The position numbers and the translations under genes were made by a program. Shown here piece by piece: positions 62,777 through 64,000 of a stretch of DNA of 64,000 nucleotides; the stretch's first letter is position 1, and each line of letters starts with the position of its first letter. Under the pieces are notes generated by a model that worked only from the letters and a program-made list of their open reading frames with translations, ran no database searches and was not told the DNA's origin. Source of the stretch: Vicinamibacterales bacterium (GTDB lineage: Bacteria; Acidobacteriota; Vicinamibacteria; Vicinamibacterales; UBA8438); the NCBI GenBank assembly GCA_958296065.1, contig CATQHX010000011.1, forward strand, positions 1-64,000. The letters run 5' to 3'.

Positions 62777-63649
62777 TCACTCCCGGGGCGGTGCAGGATT
62801 CGCGGTCGGCGCGTCAGGATCGGCCGGGGGTTCCGGCTCGGGATCGGGACTCGCCTCCGGTGCGTCGGACGCCACCGTCGGCTCGCCCGCATCCGGCGCC
62901 GGCGCCACGTCCGGCTCGGTCCCGCCCGACGCCGGCTCGTCGGCGCTCAGCCGCTCGGCGATGCTCCCGACGTCGCTGCGCAGCACGGCAATCTCGTCCC
63001 GGAGCTCGGTACCCACATCGCCAATCCGGGCGTCCAGGGCGCCGACCTGTTCCGCAAGGTCGTCGATGCGATCACTCACCCCGTCGATGCGCGTGTGGAG
63101 ACCGCGGCCCACGCTGGCAGTCTGCACAGCGAGAAGGCCGGCCATCAGCAGGAATACCGGAACGAGGGTTCCGATAATCCACCGCGCGTCGCCGCCGAGA
63201 TCGAAGGACTCCGTTTCCCGACTTCCCATGCCGCCGGTACCGTCCACCGCGGGCGCCGCCTCGGGCACCGCCACGGGCGCCGCCTCGGGCACCGCCACGG
63301 GCGCTGCATCGGGCGCCGCCACGAGCGCTGCATCGGGCGCCGCCACGGGCGCTGCATCGGGCGCTGCATCGAGCACCGCCCCAGTATCGCCGACGCTCTC
63401 CAGGCGACGTCGGAGTTCATCACCCGTACGAACCACGTCGCTGCCAGGAAGGCGCGGATCCACTTCATCCGGCGCGTAGCCGGTTGGTTCGCCGGTGCTC
63501 CCGTTGACGACCCAGGAAGCCTCCGGCCGCCGCGGTCCAAGCAGGCGAGGCACCACCTGCGGACGGACACCTAGAACGTCAGCAACGGCTCCGTAGGTCG
63601 CTCGCACCGGCACCGCGTTGAGGTAACCCAGAATCGTCTCGATGCTCAT
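62777..63649 (-). CDS. membrane-anchored coiled-coil protein with MGMT-like N-terminal domain
   Basis: 290 residues from ATG 63649. Residues 1-50 (SIETILGYLNAVPVRATYGA, VADVLGVRPQVVPRLLG) resemble the winged-helix DNA-binding part of alkylguanine-DNA methyltransferase-like proteins, but no PCHR active-site motif is present. A linker with Ala/Pro/Asp repeats follows, encoded by 24-bp tandem repeats, then one membrane helix (WIIGTLVPVFLLMAGLLAVQ) and a coiled coil (RIDGVSDRIDDLAEQVGALD). The C-terminus is Pro/Glu/Asp-rich. A DNA-binding domain tied to the membrane suggests nucleoid or chromosome anchoring; this is inference. Confidence 0.7.
   Translation of the reverse strand: MSIETILGYLNAVPVRATYGAVADVLGVRPQVVPRLLGPRRPEASWVVNGSTGEPTGYAPDEVDPRLPGSDVVRTGDELRRRLESVGDTGAVLDAAPDAAPVAAPDAALVAAPDAAPVAVPEAAPVAVPEAAPAVDGTGGMGSRETESFDLGGDARWIIGTLVPVFLLMAGLLAVQTASVGRGLHTRIDGVSDRIDDLAEQVGALDARIGDVGTELRDEIAVLRSDVGSIAERLSADEPASGGTEPDVAPAPDAGEPTVASDAPEASPDPEPEPPADPDAPTANPAPPRE
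63251..63370. repeat. in-frame 24-bp tandem repeat, five units
   Basis: Five 24-bp units (e.g. GGGCGCCGCCTCGGGCACCG+CCAC) encode an 8-residue Ala/Pro-rich repeat (PVAAPDAA, PVAVPEAA) in the linker of the protein at 62777-63649. Length 24 keeps the frame, so copy number may vary without breaking the gene. Confidence 0.8.
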
Positions 63650-64000
63650 GCGCGGCAGGGTAGCATATCGCCCGCCGCCAGCGCGGTCCCGACCGACGCG
63701 CGGGAGCAACGATCGTGCCGGCAAGCCCCGGCGAGGCTCCCGACAACGCGGCATTCAGACCGGCCGGCACGACGCCAGGCCGCCGAGAGACGACGCCTCG
63801 TCGCTGGAGAATCGAGACGACAGGTACCGTAGTGCTGCTCTTGCGGACGCCGCGGCCCAGCCGTTCCTACGGCCACCGGCGTCTCTCGGTCGTGCATAGT
63901 CGATCGGTCTGCTCTTGCGGACGCCCCGGCCCAGCCGTTCCCACGGTCGTTACCACTTTGAGCGGATGCCTTCGGGCACCCTTTCGGGCATCGTACGCAC
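63650..64000. other. 351-bp terminal stretch, no gene recognised
   Basis: Contains TATGCT (63663-63668 on the minus strand, about 14 nt before the ATG at 63649), which may be the promoter of that gene, and a 38-bp direct repeat listed separately. No RNA gene or protein-like frame was seen up to the window end. Confidence 0.4.
63835..63946. repeat. 38-bp direct repeat, two copies 74 bp apart
   Basis: CTGCTCTTGCGGACGCCGCG... at 63835-63872 and CTGCTCTTGCGGACGCCCCG... at 63909-63946, differing at two positions, with a 36-bp unrelated spacer. No third copy follows at the expected 63983. Confidence 0.6.

Noticed and set aside
63835..63946. CRISPR array (38-bp repeats, 36-bp spacer)
   Set aside because: Only two copies, two mismatches between them, no third repeat at 63983 and no cas genes in the window.
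1..64000. tRNA, rRNA, integrase, prophage or cas genes
   Set aside because: Looked for and not seen; no clear tRNA cloverleaf with a TTCGA-type arm in the gaps, and no recombinase motif in any credible frame.

Overview
The window is high-GC (roughly two thirds G+C by eye), gene-dense DNA from a Gram-negative bacterium. It carries lpxD and a family-9 (heptosyltransferase-type) glycosyltransferase, so it makes lipid A and LPS. The gene content points to an uncultured or environmental Acidobacteriota, perhaps the Vicinamibacteria: several exported proteins carrying an 'LQGIW' motif, Tat-exported VOC and molybdenum enzymes, exported multiheme and copper proteins, many GMC, VOC and Gfo/Idh oxidoreductases, and an NtrC/NtrX-type regulator. 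That placement is inference from gene content. No rRNA or tRNA gene was found; the only stable RNA is RNase P RNA.

Layout. 1-7.6 kb: a truncated hypothetical gene, a DUF1554 lectin-like secreted protein, a Tat double-VOC protein, a partial XPB/Ssl2-like protein, and a minus-strand operon Gfo/Idh/MocA > GMC > VOC. 7.8-17 kb: a lipoprotein metallo-beta-lactamase, a PaoABC-like molybdenum hydroxylase (FeS and Mo subunits fused, then a FAD subunit with extra cysteines, then a small protein), and three of the four exported LQGIW-family proteins. 17-25.4 kb: small ORFs, dipeptidyl carboxypeptidase, typA, aldose epimerase, two frameshifted gene remnants, an SRPBCC protein and a creatininase-family protein.

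25.4-42.5 kb looks like a worn defence island mixed with metabolic genes. It holds a PIN-toxin remnant; an RtcR-like CARF/sigma-54 activator followed at once by a textbook sigma-54 promoter, a DUF3696-type ATPase and a PLD-like protein; remnants of a second PLD-like protein and of a UPF0175-like antitoxin; an AAA ATPase/DUF4276 (TOPRIM-like) pair whose second gene is frameshifted in a C5 tract; a decayed AAA ATPase; and a GHKL ATPase fused to a DUF4325 (STAS-like) domain. Between them lie a choline-dehydrogenase-type GMC enzyme, formyl-CoA transferase, a ketopantoate-reductase-like gene, the fourth LQGIW protein and an exported alpha/beta hydrolase.

42.7-53.9 kb is dominated by exported redox proteins: a monoheme beta-propeller-like protein, an eight-heme cytochrome c, a cytochrome c/copper-monooxygenase-like fusion and a cupredoxin lipoprotein, together with a second DUF1554 protein and an M20 amidohydrolase. 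54-64 kb holds envelope and regulatory genes: lpxD, a glycosyltransferase 9, an ABC ATPase, a GCS2-type ligase, a GalE-like epimerase, an amidohydrolase, rnpB, an NtrX/NtrC-like response regulator and a membrane-anchored MGMT-like/coiled-coil protein.

The best candidate for an undescribed system is the CARF-sigma-54 activator, sigma-54 promoter, DUF3696 ATPase and PLD-like protein at 25713-30182: an RtcR-type sensor wired to a putative effector pair instead of the RNA-repair genes rtcBA. Many genes also carry a -10-like hexamer only 6-8 nt before the start codon, which suggests frequent leaderless transcription.
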